Shown: one piece after another, positions 35,190 to 43,785 of the stretch
Layout of the letters: each line of letters begins with the position of its first letter
How positions within the stretch are numbered: position 1 is the stretch's first letter
NCBI GenBank assembly: GCA_024399275.1
Contig: JAKSHS010000001.1
Location: 121,976-185,975 of the forward strand
DNA from: an archaeon
GTDB lineage: Archaea; Thermoplasmatota; Thermoplasmata; Methanomassiliicoccales; Methanomethylophilaceae
DNA: 64,000 bases
Reading direction: 5' to 3'
Program-made: the position numbers and the translations under genes
Notes under the pieces: generated by a model
What the model was told of the DNA's origin: nothing
Seen by the model: only the letters and a program-made list of their open reading frames with translations
Database searches by the model: none

Positions 35190-36155
35190 ATGGCTGGCAT
35201 GTGGTACTCAACAATCACAAAAGAGCTTAATGAACTGGAAAGTAGGATTCTTAATGTCATCCATTCAGAAAATTCAGAATTAGATGAAATGTGTAAATAC
35301 GTTATAACTGCTGGTGGGAAAAGATTCAGACCTGCCGTATGTATTCTATCCTACCTTGCATGTGGTGGTCAGGATGTAAGAAGAGCAATCGATCTAGGCG
35401 CAGCTTACGAAATTGTTCATTCTGCGTCATTGATACATGACGACATTAACGATAAGAGTGAAATAAGACGAGGGAGAAGGACTTTACATAAGGAATATAC
35501 GGTAAGCAAAGCAATTGTTGCCGGAGACTACATGATGGCGCGAGGTTTTCAATTATTAGGCGTCACGAGTAAAGAAATTGTAGATATCATTGTCGAAGCC
35601 GCCTCCCGCATGAGTGAAAGTGAATTCATACAGAAGGATCTCGAACATATTCAAAATGTAACTGAAGATGATTACTACAGAATTGTTAGAGGAAAAACCT
35701 CAAAACTCATCGAGGCGTGTGCAAAATCAGGCGCTTATTTAGCCTGTGCTTCAAATGAGGAATTAGACGCTATCGGAAACTTCTCAAGAGGAATAGGGAT
35801 GGCGCATCAAATAATTGACGATACTCTTGATATTATCGGCAATTTTCACAATACTGGCAAGAATGTGGGACTAGACATTCTCGAAGGAAAACCGACACTT
35901 CCAATTATTGTCGCAATGAATGATTCCCACTATGGATCAAGCGTTGCAGAAATTTTCACAAAAGACAATCCAACTGAAGTGGACGTCAAAAACGCACTAG
36001 ATATTATTAAGAAAACCAGCGCAGTTAAAATCTGCAGAAAGAAGGCTAGTGAAGAAGTGGAAAACGCAATCAAATCCATAGGATCAATTAAAGATTCCCC
36101 CTACAAAGAGTCATTAATCTTACTTGCAAGATATGTTGCATCACGTGACAGGTAA
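35190..36155 (+). CDS. idsA: trans-Polyprenyl diphosphate synthase (GGPP/FPP synthase type)
   Basis: Head-to-tail prenyl synthase making the C15-C25 chains for ether lipids. Seen in 321 residues: AGGKRFRPAVCILSYLACGG near 42-62, the first Asp-rich motif HDDINDKSEIRRGRRTLH near 89-106, GDYMMARGF near 118, and the second motif QIIDDTLDIIGNFHNTGKNVG near 205-226. Chain length cannot be set from the sequence by eye. The start at ATG 35190 lies about 27 bases after TTTAAGTAAC. It is followed after 5 bases by a geranylgeranyl reductase gene, so both act in lipid synthesis. Confidence 0.93.
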   Translation: MAGMWYSTITKELNELESRILNVIHSENSELDEMCKYVITAGGKRFRPAVCILSYLACGGQDVRRAIDLGAAYEIVHSASLIHDDINDKSEIRRGRRTLHKEYTVSKAIVAGDYMMARGFQLLGVTSKEIVDIIVEAASRMSESEFIQKDLEHIQNVTEDDYYRIVRGKTSKLIEACAKSGAYLACASNEELDAIGNFSRGIGMAHQIIDDTLDIIGNFHNTGKNVGLDILEGKPTLPIIVAMNDSHYGSSVAEIFTKDNPTEVDVKNALDIIKKTSAVKICRKKASEEVENAIKSIGSIKDSPYKESLILLARYVASRDR

Positions 36156-36160
36156 TTACT

Positions 36161-37255
36161 GTGATCAATATAAAGACAGACATTTTAATAGTCGGATCTG
36201 GACCAGCTGGTTCCACTGCGGCAAAATATGCCTCTCGTAGCGGAGCATCAGTAACAGTTATAGAAAGAAGATCTGAAATTGGGATTCCGGTTAGATGCGG
36301 GGAGTTCATGCCAAGTAATCACGAAATAAAAGATATGTTTCCCAAAGTTAAGGATGTCGACGGTACTTTTAGCATACCAGACAGATTTAAAATAGTAAAG
36401 ACAAACGCAGTCAAAGTCATAGATCCAAATGGAAAAGAAACTAATCTCCCATTGGATGGTTATACAATAAATCGTGATGTTTTCGATCAATATCTTGCAT
36501 CTGAAGCTCGTAAAGCTGGAGCAGTTCTTATAAAAAACTGCATGTTTTACAATACTGAAAATAATGTTGCGATAACCAGCCATGGCAAAATAGAGTACAA
36601 AGTAATTATTGGTGCAGACGGTCCTGGATCTCGTGTAGCAAGAGCCCTAGGCCTTCCTAAAAACAATCATCTATATCCCGCTATAACAGCACAGGCAAAA
36701 GGTAATTTCGAAAAATGTGTCGTCATGTTCTTCGGAGGAATTGCACCTGGTGCATATGGTTGGATTATTCCTAAAAATGGACAAGCCAATGTTGGAGTAG
36801 GTTTCTCACCCAAGATTGCCAGTAGCACTATTAAAAAATATTTTAATATTTTCGTGGAAAGAAATAATCTTAAAATTATTAGCGAACCTCGGGGAAAATA
36901 CGTCCCATCTGAAGGCCCAATAAGTCAAACAGTATCTGGCAATGGAATGGTTGTTGGAGATTCTGCAGGCCACGTAATATCAGTTAATGGCGGTGGAATA
37001 CCACTGGCCATAATTGCGGGCCGTATTTGCGGAGAAGTAGCATCAGACAATATTCTCAATGGTCGATCATTGAATGATTATGAAAATGAGTGGCAACGTG
37101 TCATGCTTAAACCCTTAAAAATAGCTTCGTTTAATAAAAAACTCGCGGACACCTTTGCCTTTAGTGGTGGGGAGTGGAGAACATCCTTATGTATGAGACT
37201 ACTTGGCCAAAGACGCATGACTAACCTTATAAAATGTAGACACATCTTTCCCTAA
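36161..37255 (+). CDS. Geranylgeranyl reductase family FAD protein (copy 2)
   Basis: An FAD-dependent isoprenoid reductase, 364 residues. Seen: ILIVGSGPAGSTAAKYASRSG near residues 8-28, IPVRCGEFMP near 43, VIIGADGPGSRVARALG near 148, the AYGWIIPKNGQANVGVGF segment near 195, and VVGDSAGHVISVNGGGIPLAIIAGRICGE near 265. It starts with GTG at 36161, 5 bases after the prenyl synthase stop, which suggests digeranylgeranylglycerophospholipid reduction. The other copy is in the pcn-taw2 operon. It ends 1 base before the convergent Nob1 gene. Confidence 0.87.
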   Translation: MINIKTDILIVGSGPAGSTAAKYASRSGASVTVIERRSEIGIPVRCGEFMPSNHEIKDMFPKVKDVDGTFSIPDRFKIVKTNAVKVIDPNGKETNLPLDGYTINRDVFDQYLASEARKAGAVLIKNCMFYNTENNVAITSHGKIEYKVIIGADGPGSRVARALGLPKNNHLYPAITAQAKGNFEKCVVMFFGGIAPGAYGWIIPKNGQANVGVGFSPKIASSTIKKYFNIFVERNNLKIISEPRGKYVPSEGPISQTVSGNGMVVGDSAGHVISVNGGGIPLAIIAGRICGEVASDNILNGRSLNDYENEWQRVMLKPLKIASFNKKLADTFAFSGGEWRTSLCMRLLGQRRMTNLIKCRHIFP

Positions 37256-37256
37256 A

Positions 37257-37715
37257 TCATCTTTTATAAGCCCTTAATGAAGATCCACAAACAGGACATT
37301 CTTTCGGTTTCTTCCTAAACCATTTCTTACATCCTGCACACTGATAATTCCATCTTTCTATTTTTTTAATACCTTTCGTAGCAACTGGTTTATTTTCAAT
37401 CTTCATGATGGAGCACACATTAAGAATTGAAAAATCATCCGAAAGGACTATTCCTTTTAATTCATACCCAAGGGCTATAACGGTAATATCTACAGGTGAA
37501 AGTCTTCCTAAATCCCCACTTTTTTCTGCCTCTATTCTTACTATCTCAATTGAATTACTAGATACACCTAGAACTTTGAGAGAGTCCCCCCATAACGTAT
37601 GCCTTATATCCTTATATCTGGTCAACTCATCGATTACTCCCTGAGGGCATACGCACTCATCATCTGGAAGATTTTCCATCGCAAAAATTGCTGAACTATC
37701 TAAAATAAGAACCAC
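37257..37715 (-). CDS. Nob1-like rRNA endonuclease (PIN domain plus zinc ribbon)
   Basis: Predicted to cut the 3' end of pre-16S rRNA during small-subunit maturation. The 152 residues contain a PIN domain (ILDSSAIFAMENLP with the first catalytic Asp at about residue 6, SPVDITVIALGYELKG near 73, VLSDDFSILNV near 90) and a C-terminal zinc ribbon (CAGCKKWF ... CPVCGSSLRAYKR). The start is GTG at 37715, with ACTTATATAT about 27 bases upstream, so a leaderless mRNA is likely. It is divergent from the 88-residue orphan. Confidence 0.92.
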   Translation of the reverse strand: MVLILDSSAIFAMENLPDDECVCPQGVIDELTRYKDIRHTLWGDSLKVLGVSSNSIEIVRIEAEKSGDLGRLSPVDITVIALGYELKGIVLSDDFSILNVCSIMKIENKPVATKGIKKIERWNYQCAGCKKWFRKKPKECPVCGSSLRAYKR

Positions 37716-37735
37716 AAACAGCGATAGTTTACGTT

Positions 37736-37745
37736 ACTTATATAT
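37736..37745 (-). promoter_or_regulatory. TATA box for the Nob1-like gene (divergent promoter region)
   Basis: The minus-strand sequence ATATATAAGT is centred about 26 bases upstream of the GTG at 37715. On the plus strand CACTTTAATCC (about 37764-37774) is similarly spaced from the ATG at 37797. The 80-base gap therefore holds two back-to-back leaderless promoters. Confidence 0.55.
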
Positions 37746-37796
37746 CAATATGACCAAACGTAACACTTTAATCCAATTAGTCAATGATGGACCCTA

Positions 37797-38063
37797 ATGT
37801 ATAGCATTATAGTAGATGATGAAGTAAAAGAAATGATCCTTAAAGCAAAAAGTGATTTTCGTCTATGCACCGCATGTGCAGGGCCGGCATTAGTTCCTAT
37901 TTCAATAAAAAGTCCAAAAAAAACCGATATAAAAATATCTATAGGAAACAACACACTCTACATTTCTGCAATTCAGGCCAAATATATTGAAAGAGTGTCC
38001 ATTGATATGGTTTATTCTGAAGAAGATATCAGCTCGTGCCCTGTATTTCTCAGAAGATACTAG
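37797..38063 (+). CDS. Small archaeal protein of unknown function (88 aa)
   Basis: Not recognised. 88 residues, acidic and basic in alternation, probably one small alpha/beta domain. A CxxC pair is in RLCTACAGPALVPISIKSPKKTD near residues 21-43, and strands IKISIGNNTLYIS and VSIDMVYS follow. No membrane segment or signal. The ATG at 37797 is supported by a TATA-like CACTTTAATCC about 27 bases upstream. It stands between the divergent Nob1 gene and the convergent ThiI-like gene. Codon use looks like that of its neighbours. It ends in TAG. Confidence 0.65.
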   Translation: MYSIIVDDEVKEMILKAKSDFRLCTACAGPALVPISIKSPKKTDIKISIGNNTLYISAIQAKYIERVSIDMVYSEEDISSCPVFLRRY

Positions 38064-38088
38064 CAGACTCGCTGAAATAACGAACAGC

Positions 38089-38715
38089 CTAATTTAGACG
38101 GGCTATTGAATTAACGCTATCTCGAATCATCTGATTAAAATTTAGAGATTCCTGAATATCAAGAACCTTTTCAGAATTAGCACCGATAACTGGTTTTAAT
38201 GGGACAATGTCACATCTGTACGTTTGTGCTACGGATATATCGAACGTTCCTATTCTTTTAGCTATGTCTATAATTTCACTTTTATCCATACCCACTAAAG
38301 GCCTTATAATAGGATAGTTGAGATCCTGCTCTTCAACTCTAATATTCCTCAGCGTTTGTGACGCAACTTGTCCAACGGAATCACCCATAATTATTCCAGT
38401 ACACCCATTCTCTTTGGCAAACTCCCTTGCCACATGCTGCATAACTCTTTTACACAAAACACATCGATAGCTTCTCTCGCACTTTTCGCTAATTACTGCC
38501 TGATTTTTTTCATGATTAGCTACATACAAAGGAAAATACCTACCTGTCACTTCCTCCAGCCTCCTAGCAATAAGCTTAATCTTCTCAATTTTCCCACTCC
38601 TATCATGTGAACCAATACACATATGAAGAAGAATGACGCTAGCTCCCGCACGAGACATGACGTACGATGCAACCGGAGAGTCAATACCATCAGAAAGAAG
38701 CGTTACAAATCTCAC
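38089..38715 (-). CDS. ThiI-like PP-loop protein lacking the THUMP domain
   Basis: The adenylating (PP-loop) domain of ThiI, which makes 4-thiouridine at position 8 of tRNA. In 208 residues: the PP-loop SDGIDSPVASYVM (residues 8-20), the YRCVLCKRVMQHVA Cys motif near 82-95, MGDSVGQVASQTLRNI near 109, and YPIIRPLVGMDKSEIIDIAKRIGTFDIS near 133-160. Full-length archaeal ThiI adds about 165 N-terminal residues with THUMP; none are present or encoded next to it. Start at GTG 38715, overlapping the 56-residue gene by 4 bases, so translation is coupled. Confidence 0.83.
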   Translation of the reverse strand: MRFVTLLSDGIDSPVASYVMSRAGASVILLHMCIGSHDRSGKIEKIKLIARRLEEVTGRYFPLYVANHEKNQAVISEKCERSYRCVLCKRVMQHVAREFAKENGCTGIIMGDSVGQVASQTLRNIRVEEQDLNYPIIRPLVGMDKSEIIDIAKRIGTFDISVAQTYRCDIVPLKPVIGANSEKVLDIQESLNFNQMIRDSVNSIARLN

Positions 38716-38882
38716 GTGTTGAATCTTCCCGTTTCAATACCGCCAGCATAATCATCTGCATCGTAATCATCATCTTGTGTGACCATGGCATATAAAACTC
38801 TAACAAAATCTTTGAGTTCTTTAACTTCCGCTTTCAGGGCATCAATCTGCAATTGCATTTCATTCATATCAGGTGTACTCAT
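38712..38882 (-). CDS. Small coiled-coil acidic protein (56 aa)
   Basis: Not recognised; found by reading the gap between csl4 and the ThiI-like gene. ATG at 38882 opens 56 codons. Residues about 6-34 form a heptad-like helix (LQIDALKAEVKELKDFVRVLY). An acidic stretch (QDDDYDADDY) and GGIETGRFNT end it. The start lies inside the last codons of csl4, in another frame, and the stop overlaps the ThiI-like GTG (GTGA). Such double overlap is typical of a true coupled cistron. A subunit-interaction role is only a guess. Confidence 0.7.
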   Translation of the reverse strand: MSTPDMNEMQLQIDALKAEVKELKDFVRVLYAMVTQDDDYDADDYAGGIETGRFNT

Positions 38883-39441
38883 ATCTCACGTCACCATAGT
38901 CATCAGCTATCTTTCTAGGCATAGAACGCCTACATTTCAAACATGAAAGTTGGCCCGCATCCTTCCTAACAAGTTTTGTCTTACATCTTCCGCAAAGTGA
39001 GCGTATAACCCCTAAATGCCTATCCTTCGTTGTAAGCTGAAGTGATGGCTTAACATCAGTAACCATCGCCCTTATGAGATCCCCCCTCCTCAACTCTTTT
39101 GTAATATCATCTGTGTAATCAGGAGATATCTTCGAAACATGAATGGTAGCATATGTTTCACTCCCAATTCTCCTCTTTGTACCATCCCTCGCAAGCACAT
39201 TCGCCGTAGCCATAGTCTTTCTAATGTCCTGTACCTCTGCATAAACAACATCTCCCGGCTTTAAAATATTCGGTGGGTTAGGCGATATTACCTTAGCAAC
39301 GCACTCTTCATCATCAAGAACAAGTGTTCCAACTTGCGACGCATACACAACCCCATTCCTTGCAAACGTGCCTTCTGATATCAAGTATTCCTCTTCCACC
39401 GCAACTTTATCCCCTGGAAATACCCTCCTTTTTTCACTCAT
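38869..39441 (-). CDS. csl4: Exosome RNA-binding subunit Csl4
   Basis: A cap protein of the archaeal exosome that recruits RNA and DnaG. The 190 residues have an N-terminal domain (VFPGDKVAVEEEYLISEGTFARNGVVYAS), a central S1 domain (KPGDVVYAEVQDIRKTMATANVL ... GDLIRAMVTDVKPSLQLTTKD, about 62-145), and a C-terminal zinc ribbon (CGRCKTKLVRKDAGQLSCLKCRRSMPRKI). The rest of the exosome lies in the superoperon at 49-52 kb. It starts a few bases after the METTL5-like gene. Confidence 0.94.
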   Translation of the reverse strand: MSEKRRVFPGDKVAVEEEYLISEGTFARNGVVYASQVGTLVLDDEECVAKVISPNPPNILKPGDVVYAEVQDIRKTMATANVLARDGTKRRIGSETYATIHVSKISPDYTDDITKELRRGDLIRAMVTDVKPSLQLTTKDRHLGVIRSLCGRCKTKLVRKDAGQLSCLKCRRSMPRKIADDYGDVRYEYT

Positions 39442-39445
39442 AATT

Positions 39446-40048
39446 TCACCTTATCATAACAACAACGATATCAATTTCTCGTCTACTCCTAGTATGGAAC
39501 GTGAACGCATGGGGCATATTATACTTATAGGTCTCCTGTGAGATTATTTTCTTTCCCTTTGATCCAACATATTTGTTCAAAAAATTTTTAGTGGAAGCCA
39601 TATGTATGGAATAAACAGAACGTGACAAGTCAATTGCTTTATCTAAAAATGGTCTATCGGCATTTCTTAATTGACATCCAAATGGTGGGTTCATAAGCGT
39701 CACATCCGCTCTGTCTCCAACTTGAGAAATATCGCGCTCATAAAATTCTATGTCTAAATCGAAAGCCTCGGCATTTTCTTTAGCTACTTTTATCGCAGAC
39801 GGTGATACGTCGTACCCTCTAACTACACGCGCACCCAAAATTTTCGCACCTATAGAGAGTATACCTGTTCCACAACCCAAATCATTCACTACACATCCAA
39901 AAATATCCCCTTTTGAATAGGCTGAGAAAAGGATCTCAGACGCAATGCTCGCAGGCGTAGAATATTGTTCCAATCTCGCCGATGATTCTTGAAAGGGAAT
40001 AACATGTTCAAGTTTAATCTCCAGGTCTTTTTTTTTCCATTTAACCAT
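39446..40048 (-). CDS. METTL5-like N6-adenine rRNA methyltransferase
   Basis: An AdoMet-dependent methyltransferase of the METTL5/RlmF-like archaeal family, predicted to modify an adenine in 16S rRNA. The 200 residues show LEQYSTPASIASEIL near 28, the AdoMet loop VVNDLGCGTGILSIGAKILGA near 52-73, and the adenine-N6 motif LMNPPFGCQ near 113. ATG 40048 with TAGGTG close upstream; GTG 40054 is an alternative. Lies between the CobW-type GTPase and csl4 genes, all in one direction. Confidence 0.87.
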   Translation of the reverse strand: MVKWKKKDLEIKLEHVIPFQESSARLEQYSTPASIASEILFSAYSKGDIFGCVVNDLGCGTGILSIGAKILGARVVRGYDVSPSAIKVAKENAEAFDLDIEFYERDISQVGDRADVTLMNPPFGCQLRNADRPFLDKAIDLSRSVYSIHMASTKNFLNKYVGSKGKKIISQETYKYNMPHAFTFHTRSRREIDIVVVMIR

Positions 40049-40054
40049 AAACAC

Positions 40055-41158
40055 CTACTCAGAAAAGAAATACGCTGGAGACTCTGGTCTTGGTGAAAAA
40101 CACTTCTCCTCTGTTCTAACCATTGCAACTCGATACTTACTCGAGATATTACTAACAAGCCTTCTCATAACATCTCCCAATATCCTCGGAGGCGAAACAA
40201 TCCTTGCGTTGAGTATAAGTTTTCCCGGCATTCTAACATATCTCGAACCATATACTCCATCAACATGTATCGTGTTACCCACAAGTGACATCTTCGCCGC
40301 AGATTCTGGAGACTCGACCAGTACCTTCACATGAACAACAAAATTCTCATCATACTCATTCATAACACCTTTCATTAGTTCAGTTTCCAGTGAGTACATG
40401 TCTACACTTTCGGATGGCACAATATCACATGCACAAGAATACCATCCGAGTTTTGCCTTCTCAATCGCAAATTCTTCGTTTTGCTCTCCTATAGGAATAC
40501 GTGTGCTTACTGCATCCGACAAAACAAAACTTACAATAGCATCAATATTTTCCAACTCTGATGATGAAGTCTCAATAATCTCAACTCCTGGAAGAACACT
40601 TTCAATCTTCTTCTTGATTTCTATAATTTTTTCGTTATTTACAAGGTCTATTTTTGTAAGTATAATCTTCTCAGCATCTTTAATCTGATGCACGGGGATA
40701 GCATTTACAGCGTCAGCAACTGGTTTTCCTTCATCTGATAAAACGTCTAATGCTCTTGAACAGTCAACAACAACAGTATATGGTACAACGCTAAATTCAT
40801 CTGGGTAGAATAATCTCAGAGGGGCAATAACACTACTCATTACATTCGTAGACGTGCCAATAGGTTCGGCAATAATAACGTCTGGTCTGCTGGATATAGA
40901 TATCGCCCTAGCATCTGAAACAAATTTATCAAAATTTGTACAGAAACATCCTCCAGTTATATCTCTGGTATCAAAACCTGAGCCTCTCGAATATTCCGTA
41001 TCTACAAGCACACAACCTTGGTCATTCATTATGAGAGATGTGAGCTTCCCATACTTTTTCTTAAGTTCCCTCGCTAAGTTAAGAGCCAATGTCGTCTTTC
41101 CAGCTCCAAGATATCCTCCTAAAAAGAGGAGCCTTGTTTTATTTCTATTTAGCATCAT
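40055..41158 (-). CDS. CobW/COG0523-type G3E GTPase (metallochaperone-like)
   Basis: A P-loop GTPase of the family that delivers metals or assists cobalamin- and nickel-enzyme maturation. In 367 residues: Walker A GGYLGAGKTTLALNLA near 13-28, the metal motif TGGCFCTNF near 70-77 (GGCxC), Walker B VIIAEPIGTS near 95-104, and the guanine motif ILTKIDLVNN near 165. The C-terminal domain (about 240-367) is not the standard CobW_C. Start at ATG 41158 after GGGGGATC. A link to corrinoid protein activation is possible but not shown. Confidence 0.82.
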   Translation of the reverse strand: MMLNRNKTRLLFLGGYLGAGKTTLALNLARELKKKYGKLTSLIMNDQGCVLVDTEYSRGSGFDTRDITGGCFCTNFDKFVSDARAISISSRPDVIIAEPIGTSTNVMSSVIAPLRLFYPDEFSVVPYTVVVDCSRALDVLSDEGKPVADAVNAIPVHQIKDAEKIILTKIDLVNNEKIIEIKKKIESVLPGVEIIETSSSELENIDAIVSFVLSDAVSTRIPIGEQNEEFAIEKAKLGWYSCACDIVPSESVDMYSLETELMKGVMNEYDENFVVHVKVLVESPESAAKMSLVGNTIHVDGVYGSRYVRMPGKLILNARIVSPPRILGDVMRRLVSNISSKYRVAMVRTEEKCFSPRPESPAYFFSE

Positions 41159-41215
41159 GATCCCCCGCAAGAACATGCAATTATTTATTTTCAATAAACT
41201 TGTCGCCCGCCACAT

Positions 41216-41578
41216 GTCCTCTCAATAAATTATAAACACTCAATTATACGACCATGCCTCTGACAGTCCAATACTATTCATAAGACTGCATATTTTGTCA
41301 TAAATGCTATCTAAACTACTAAATTCACCACCCTCCACACATGCAAACTATATTTCATATAATAACCAAACAAAACATAAACCTACAACTATCAAACCAA
41401 CTAAAATTGTACGGAGTTTATTAACACAACGCACTCCTTTTCACTCCACTCATTATCTCGGCAACTACTTAATACAACAATTAAAGCGCAGTCGATTAGA
41501 ACACTTACATTTCACTCCGGAAAATCTACAATACTTTGCCACATATTTTTTATAAATTGGGAAATCACAAAGACGAAA
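41216..41578. other. AT-rich gap without a recognisable gene
   Basis: About 360 very AT-rich bases upstream of the CobW-type gene and downstream of the C_GCAxxG gene. The 83-codon plus-strand frame inside it is low complexity (TNYISYNNQTKHKPTTIKPTK) and has no ribosome site; it is not called. Confidence 0.5.
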
Positions 41579-42013
41579 CTACCCGATTATTCCTTCAGTT
41601 ATTTCAATTGCCCTCCTGCAATATTTTGGGCAAATTTTTGAAAGAATCCCCTGCTTATGCGCCTTTTCCATATCATCTTCTTTTCTAAGATCAAGGCCAA
41701 GAAGTCCAGGACATGTTATATTTTTAAACTCTTCAACAAACTTGTCAATAAATTCCTGTCTCTTCTGTAAACATAATCCCCTTTGAGAGATGTCTTTAGG
41801 TTCAGTATTACCATATTTGTACCCTATAGCAATAAGCGCTCCAGAAACAGCCCCGCATACCGCCCCCTGCATCATCCCTACACCAAAGCAAGATGCTAAC
41901 TTTTTCCCTTGATCCTCAGTAAGCCCAACTTTAGGTGCTAACCTCGAAAACACAGCCATAGCGCAGTCAAAGCCATCATTAAAGCCTTCTGCGATTTCCT
42001 CCTCACTAACCAT
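41579..42013 (-). CDS. C_GCAxxG_C_C family redox/metal protein
   Basis: A 144-residue protein of the family named for its Cys-Gly spacing. The motif runs through DCAMAVFSRLAPKVG near residue 16, ASCFGVGMMQGAVCGAVSGALIAIG near 41-65, and CPGLLG near 100 with two further Cys in KICPKYCRRA near 128. Such small proteins are often next to transporters or redox enzymes and may bind a cluster or metal, but the function is unknown. It has one internal hydrophobic stretch, probably a buried helix. It lies downstream of the Na/Pi transporter gene on the same strand. Confidence 0.85.
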   Translation of the reverse strand: MVSEEEIAEGFNDGFDCAMAVFSRLAPKVGLTEDQGKKLASCFGVGMMQGAVCGAVSGALIAIGYKYGNTEPKDISQRGLCLQKRQEFIDKFVEEFKNITCPGLLGLDLRKEDDMEKAHKQGILSKICPKYCRRAIEITEGIIG

Positions 42014-42156
42014 CGGAACTCACACGCGTTAAAACCATATATTATTTTACTCCAGTCCTATCCAGATGACAGTGAAAGGGCTCGGTCACACTCGCCAGCC
42101 AATACATTCCTGCAACCTTGCCCTTCGCAGACCCTGCGCAACACAAAACAAAGATG

Positions 42157-43776
42157 TTAAGACTTCTGTTTAGCAGCCTTTCCCACATTCATGAAGTGAT
42201 CCGCAACCCTTTCCATATCGGACGCCAACAAAAGATATTCCACACTTGCACTAAATACACAACTGCCGTCATCCAATCTCTGAACATGGCTGCTCTTCAT
42301 GTTACTGGTAACAACGTTAATCTTCTCCTCGATATCAAATGCCTCTCTAAGATCACTTTTATCCATTTTAGAATAGGCGCGCATAACCTTATCGTAAAGA
42401 TCGCAAACAAGGTCTCTTACACCTATAATTTCGTCACCAACAAAATCAGGGAATTTGTAGTCTCTTGCTCTCATTCCCTGGGCATACTCAACAATGTTTT
42501 CGGCGTAGTCCCCCACGCGTTCCAAATCGATAACTGTATGATATACAGACGACACATACATACGATCTCTCTTACTTAGATCAGTCTTATTGAGTTTCAC
42601 GAGAAAACGCGAAATGTCCCTATTCAAACAGTTCAGCTCATCCTCGTTCTTCATAAATTGCGCCACTTCCGAAAAATCCATATTCCGAATAATCTCAACA
42701 GAAGTCTTAAAGTTACTAATTGCGATCTCGGACATGTTAATAACCTCACTCTTTAACTGTTGCACTGCAATAGGCGGATTCTTAAGCATAAGTACATCTA
42801 TAAAGTGGAAATGGGGCTTCACATTCTCCTCTCTATATGGCGTTAACTTGGTAACCACATGGATGAGCAAGTCTGTAAACGGATACACAAGAGATGTCGT
42901 CGCAACCTTAAATGCTGTGTGAAACATAGCTAGCCCAAATGCTCCAGGTATATACTCGAACATTCCTGAAATCGATCCAAAGAAAGCAGCATCTATAACA
43001 ATAAATGCCAACACACCAGTCACGTTGAAGAAAAAGTGTATAAGAGAAGCTCTTCTAGCGTTAAGACTGCCATTCATTCCTGCCAACAGAACAACTAAGC
43101 AAGAACCAATATTCGATCCAAGGGCGACATATATTCCTTGTCCCAATTTAATAAGTCCACAGGTCATTGCCGTAATGACAAGCGAGGTAGTTACTGACGA
43201 GCTCTGAACTACTGCGGTAATAATGATGCCAAGCACAATAAGCATTACAAAATTCATTCCAGAAATAAAAGGTACAATGTATTCCGAGAACTCCCTAATA
43301 GAAATCGAAATTAGGTGTATTCCAGAGAACATCATGCCGACTCCCACAGAAACCCCTGCAATTGCCCTGTGAATATCCTTCTGAACAACTAAAAGCGCAA
43401 GACCAGCAACACAAGTCACCACAGAAAAGAGAGGAGCAAAACCACTTGTTACACCAAGAGCCACGATCTGCGCGGTTGCCGTAGTACCAATATTAGCTCC
43501 ATAAATAACAGTCGCGGCCATTCCCAAACTCATAACGCCCGCATTAACAAAGCCGATAACAAGGATAACCGTGGAGGCAGAGCTCTGTATAATCGCCGTA
43601 AACAGAGTCCCAATCCAAACCCCAGACGACCTGCGCCTCAGCCCCGCAAACGCCGCCTTCAGCCTCCTATTATCAATCGATCCAGCACTAGAACTTAAGA
43701 TCGAACATGCAATAAGAAATATGCCGATACCCACGGTCAGTATGAACCCAGGCCCAACACTAATCTCATTGACCAT
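42157..43776 (-). CDS. Na+/phosphate cotransporter (NptA type) with C-terminal PhoU domain
   Basis: A membrane symporter importing phosphate with sodium. Two inverted Na_Pi repeats are visible, each with a QSS motif: IIQSSASTVILVIGFVNAG near residue 60 and AVVQSSSVTTSLVITAM near 188. About eight hydrophobic segments fill residues 8-300. The cytoplasmic C-terminal part (about 340-535) is helical and PhoU-like (ERVGDYAENIVEYA and MERVADHFMNVG). ATG 43776 is used because GGGTGAT precedes it; GTG 43785 is in frame. Length 539 is normal. Confidence 0.9.
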   Translation of the reverse strand: MVNEISVGPGFILTVGIGIFLIACSILSSSAGSIDNRRLKAAFAGLRRRSSGVWIGTLFTAIIQSSASTVILVIGFVNAGVMSLGMAATVIYGANIGTTATAQIVALGVTSGFAPLFSVVTCVAGLALLVVQKDIHRAIAGVSVGVGMMFSGIHLISISIREFSEYIVPFISGMNFVMLIVLGIIITAVVQSSSVTTSLVITAMTCGLIKLGQGIYVALGSNIGSCLVVLLAGMNGSLNARRASLIHFFFNVTGVLAFIVIDAAFFGSISGMFEYIPGAFGLAMFHTAFKVATTSLVYPFTDLLIHVVTKLTPYREENVKPHFHFIDVLMLKNPPIAVQQLKSEVINMSEIAISNFKTSVEIIRNMDFSEVAQFMKNEDELNCLNRDISRFLVKLNKTDLSKRDRMYVSSVYHTVIDLERVGDYAENIVEYAQGMRARDYKFPDFVGDEIIGVRDLVCDLYDKVMRAYSKMDKSDLREAFDIEEKINVVTSNMKSSHVQRLDDGSCVFSASVEYLLLASDMERVADHFMNVGKAAKQKS

Positions 43777-43785
43777 ACCAATCAC

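Noticed and set aside
41304..41555. 83-codon plus-strand frame in the AT-rich gap
   Set aside because: Low-complexity Thr/Asn/Lys composition, no ribosome site or promoter at the right distance.
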